Positions 61,694 through 64,000 of a stretch of 64,000 bases of DNA are shown here, piece after piece. This stretch comes from Streptosporangiaceae bacterium (GTDB lineage: Bacteria > Actinomycetota > Actinomycetes > Streptosporangiales > Streptosporangiaceae), in assembly GCA_019239975.1 (NCBI GenBank), contig JAFAZE010000009.1, positions 1 through 64,000 on the forward strand. Reading direction: 5' to 3'. The position numbers were made by a program, and so were the translations under genes. Numbering within the stretch: the first letter of the stretch is position 1; every line of letters begins with the position of its first letter. The notes below the pieces were generated by a model. It was not told the origin of the DNA. It saw only the letters and a program-made list of their open reading frames with translations, and ran no database searches.

Positions 61694-62890
61694 ATGCGCC
61701 GGGAATCTCTGCGGCGGGTGATGCATGAGGAATTCCTGATGCGTGCGCGTGATCCCGGGCGGGGCCCGGTCCGGATCATCGTCGTCGCGGCCGTCGCCGG
61801 AGCGGCGTTCCTGCTCCTCGGCCTGCTCACCATCCCCATGCTCATCTCCGGGTCGGGCCTGCTGTTCACGGCGGGCGGCAACGGGTGCTCGGGGAAGTCG
61901 GTCACCCAGCCGCCGGCCAGCAAACAGGGCACGGCGTCGATCCCATCGGACTACCTGTTGTGGTACAAGAAGGTCGGCCAGCAGTACGGCGTGCCGTGGA
62001 CGGTCCTGGCCGGCATCGGAACCGTGGAGAGCGACAACGGCCGGACGACGCTGCCGGGCGTGCACAGCGGAGCCAACGCCTTCGGCGCCGCGGGACCGAT
62101 GCAGATAGGCATCGGCGGTGCCGCCGGCGACCAGTGGGGCGGCGCCCCCACCCATCCGGCGAGCGAGGTCGTCAGCGGGGTGGCCACCGATGAGAACGGG
62201 GACGGGACCGCGAGTGTGTACGACCCCGCCGACGCGATCGCGGGCGCGGCGAAGTACCTGGTCCAGCACGGCGTGCAGTCGAGCGTGCCCGCGGCGATCT
62301 TCGCCTACAACCACCTGGATTCGTACGTGCAGAACGTGCTCTCCTGGGCCGGCAGGTACGCCGGGGGCGGGTTCACGGTGAGCCAGGTGACCTCCCAGCC
62401 GGCCTGCGGCCAGGGAACCGGGAACAACCAGCTCGCCTCGATCAGCACGCCCAACCAGGTCGTGGCGCAGATCGTCGCGTACGCGCAGCAGCAGCTCGGT
62501 AAGCCCTACCTGTGGGGCGGCACCGGCCCGGACGCGTTCGACTGCTCCGGGCTGATGATGATGGCGTACCGGTCCGCCGGGATCGACATCCCCAGGACGT
62601 CACAGGAGCAGTGGGCATGGGGACCGCAGGTCCCGGCGAATCAGGTGGAGCCGGGCGACCTGGTGTTCTTCGCGGGCTCGGACGGCACGCCGACATCTCC
62701 GGGGCACGTGGGCCTGGTGATCGGCAACGGGACGATGATCGAGGCGTACGCCACCGGCTTCCCGATCCGGGTCTCCCACTTCGGTACCGCCGGGGCGCCC
62801 GGCGACACGGCGGTCGTCGGGTTCACCCGGCCATGGGCCCACGCGGGCGTCTCCGTCCCCGCCGCGCCCGCCGCCCAGGCCGCCCCCTGA
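61694..62890 (+). CDS. TcpG-like wall hydrolase: lytic transglycosylase plus NlpC/P60
   Basis: 398 residues. ATG 61694 has GGAGA seven bases before it (GTG at 61679 is in frame). One helix (IIVVAAVAGAAFLLLGLLTI) is followed by an SLT domain (VPWTVLAGIGTVESDNGRTT with the probable catalytic Glu, AGPMQIGIGGAAGD, and a long insert) and a C-terminal NlpC/P60 peptidase (PDAFDCSGLMMMAYRSAGI with the catalytic Cys, HVGLVIGNGTMIEA with the catalytic His). Opens peptidoglycan for the T4SS-like channel. Last gene of the operon. Confidence 0.92.
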   Translation: MRRESLRRVMHEEFLMRARDPGRGPVRIIVVAAVAGAAFLLLGLLTIPMLISGSGLLFTAGGNGCSGKSVTQPPASKQGTASIPSDYLLWYKKVGQQYGVPWTVLAGIGTVESDNGRTTLPGVHSGANAFGAAGPMQIGIGGAAGDQWGGAPTHPASEVVSGVATDENGDGTASVYDPADAIAGAAKYLVQHGVQSSVPAAIFAYNHLDSYVQNVLSWAGRYAGGGFTVSQVTSQPACGQGTGNNQLASISTPNQVVAQIVAYAQQQLGKPYLWGGTGPDAFDCSGLMMMAYRSAGIDIPRTSQEQWAWGPQVPANQVEPGDLVFFAGSDGTPTSPGHVGLVIGNGTMIEAYATGFPIRVSHFGTAGAPGDTAVVGFTRPWAHAGVSVPAAPAAQAAP

Positions 62891-62922
62891 GCGCCAGCGG
62901 TCCCGTCGCCCGGGCCGTCGGT

Positions 62923-62977
62923 GGGGCCGCTGGCGCCATTGGCCCCACTGGGCGGGGCCAGTTGCGCCAGCGGCCCC
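62923..62977. repeat. dispersed 55-bp inverted repeat, copy 3
   Basis: Third copy of the element at 61-115 and 17793-17847, same orientation as the second, 32 bases past the wall-hydrolase stop. Here it may also act as a terminator for the Tcp-like operon. Confidence 0.88.
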
Positions 62978-63493
62978 GCGGCCGGAGGCCCTCGCGCGGC
63001 GGCCCGACCGCATCCTCGGTGCGGCTGTTGCCGGTGGGGTGAACGGGGCTGGTGGTTTGACCACCGTGCACGGGTACCGGTGCGTGGTGGCGAAATTCCC
63101 GCTGGCGGCGCCTTACGTGACCCCGAATTTCCGCGACGTGAAGACGCGAAGCACGTCGTGGAAACGAGAGTGCCCTATGCGACCCGTAACTTCCACGACA
63201 GGCCCGGCAGGAACAACGTCGCGGAAATTAAGGGCCGCCGTGGGGGTCACCTCATGAGCATCGGGAGCTCCTGCCCGCCAAGTGGTAACACGCAAGCGAA
63301 CTTTCGTAAGCACCGTAAGTCGCACATGAAACGGGAGCCGCAATGGTAGCCGTGGTGTGCTACGACCGATGATTCCATGATGGACATACATCTATGTCTT
63401 GATTTTTCTGGCTCCGTGAGGGTTACTTGCATTACGTGACGTTGTTTTGGAGTCACTGCGTGTTAGCCGCCCGGAGTACGGGGAGGTTACGCC
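62978..63493. other. intergenic before SGNH hydrolase
   Basis: No gene is supported in about 500 bases. It is AT-richer at its right end, where GACATA-CATC-TATGTC (63383-63398) forms a perfect small inverted repeat. GGGGAGG (63480-63486) is the Shine-Dalgarno for the ATG at 63494. Confidence 0.55.
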
Positions 63494-64000
63494 ATGTATC
63501 CGAACGGCATGCCGGAAAGTGTGTGGCAGGCGGGGCTGGCCCGGGCATGCCGCGAGGATGCCGGCAAGGAGCGGGAGCGGGAGGGTGCGGCGCCCATGGA
63601 CGATGCGCGTGAGCCGCTGTGGGCCGAGCCGCTGTGGGCCGAGTCGCTGTGGGCCGGGCGGCTGGGGGTGCCCTCCGTGCGGCGGTGGTGGCGGGGTCGG
63701 CTACGCCGCCGGCCGGGGCGCGCGGCCGCGGCGCTCATGGCGGTGCTCGGCGTGCTGAGCCTCTCCGGGTCCGCGCTGGCCAGCGCCCCGCTGGGAAGCA
63801 TCCGGGGCAGCGCCGGGCTGGCCGGTCCCGTTGTCGCGCTCGGGGATTCCTACACCGCGGGGAACCTCGTGGGGGCGTCTCCCGCGGGCAGCAGCCCGTT
63901 CGGGTGCCTGCGCTCGACGCGCAACTACGGGGCGGACGTCGCCAGGGCGCTGCACGCCGCGAGCTTCGTGGACGGCGCGTGTAACGGCGCCACGACGGCC
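63494..64000 (+). CDS. SGNH/GDSL hydrolase, truncated at the window end
   Basis: At least 169 residues visible. ATG at 63494 has the strong site GGGGAGG seven bases upstream. An N-terminal cytoplasmic part carries a short repeat (EPLWAEPLWAESLWAG), then a signal or anchor helix (AAAALMAVLGVLSLSGSALA) and the SGNH block I VALGDSYTAGN, where Ser of GDSY is the nucleophile. CNGATT may be the next block. Secreted esterase/lipase-like; the His block lies beyond the window. Family certain at block I, substrate unknown. Confidence 0.85.
   Translation, partial: MYPNGMPESVWQAGLARACREDAGKEREREGAAPMDDAREPLWAEPLWAESLWAGRLGVPSVRRWWRGRLRRRPGRAAAALMAVLGVLSLSGSALASAPLGSIRGSAGLAGPVVALGDSYTAGNLVGASPAGSSPFGCLRSTRNYGADVARALHAASFVDGACNGATTA

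Noticed and set aside
50714-62890. Type VII (ESX) secretion locus
   Set aside because: No WXG100 proteins, EccC or mycosin; the order and domains fit Tcp/VirB instead.
50161-64000. Integrative element with integrase, tRNA attachment site or replication gene
   Set aside because: None of these was seen; only the secretion genes are present.

Overview
This window is high-GC DNA (about 70% by eye, strong G/C third-position bias) from an actinomycete. GTG and TTG starts, ATGA/GTGA start-stop overlaps, a Ser/Thr kinase with an outside sensor domain, ECF sigma factors, a Tat-exported sugar lipoprotein and a Gram-positive (Tcp-type) conjugation-like secretion locus all fit Actinomycetes. A Streptosporangiales-like relative is my guess, not proven. 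No tRNA, rRNA, integrase, transposase or CRISPR array was seen.

Left part (1-21.4 kb): a five-gene translationally coupled operon (ECF sigma factor, membrane protein, ABC ATPase, two permeases), ended by a perfect palindrome facing a secreted GH53 galactanase. Then a D-serine dehydratase-like gene with a truncated MFS remnant just upstream, a LysR regulator, a small DUF6069-type membrane protein, purine nucleoside phosphorylase, and two paralogous secreted lytic-transglycosylase-like proteins preceded by CRP-like palindromes. Next come a Ser/Thr kinase, class I fumarase, a 1.3-kb repeat-filled gene desert, a methyltransferase and an MFS transporter.

Middle (21.4-41 kb): a large LuxR (LAL) regulator divergent from a DUF1707 protein; glpX and a YihY/BrkB protein; the operon [C-terminal-domain protein, xseA, xseB] divergent from ispH; rmuC coupled to a DUF6542 protein whose frame runs on antisense through ispH; a 1189-residue subtilase; an ECF42-type sigma factor with its YCII/DGPF partner; a ThDP enzyme; and ychF.

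Right part (41-64 kb): a secreted protein with seven Cys-pair repeats, then a sugar-use operon (binding protein, two permeases, an ADP-dependent-type sugar kinase, LacD-like aldolase, ManA-like isomerase) with a divergent DeoR regulator. From 50.7 to 62.9 kb lies a Tcp/T4SS-like operon: TcpC-like, small two-helix protein, TcpE fused to a MinD-like domain with a degenerate P-loop, VirB4/TcpF ATPase, VirB6/TcpH-like protein with a roughly 500-residue glycine-rich tail, a lipid-anchored-looking accessory protein, and a transglycosylase-NlpC/P60 wall hydrolase. No relaxase or coupling protein is visible, so this may be a protein-export or surface machine, or one part of a larger element. The window ends inside an SGNH hydrolase gene.

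Two dispersed non-coding repeat families link the intergenic gaps: a 55-bp double-stem inverted repeat (three copies) and a 75-bp hairpin element (two copies).
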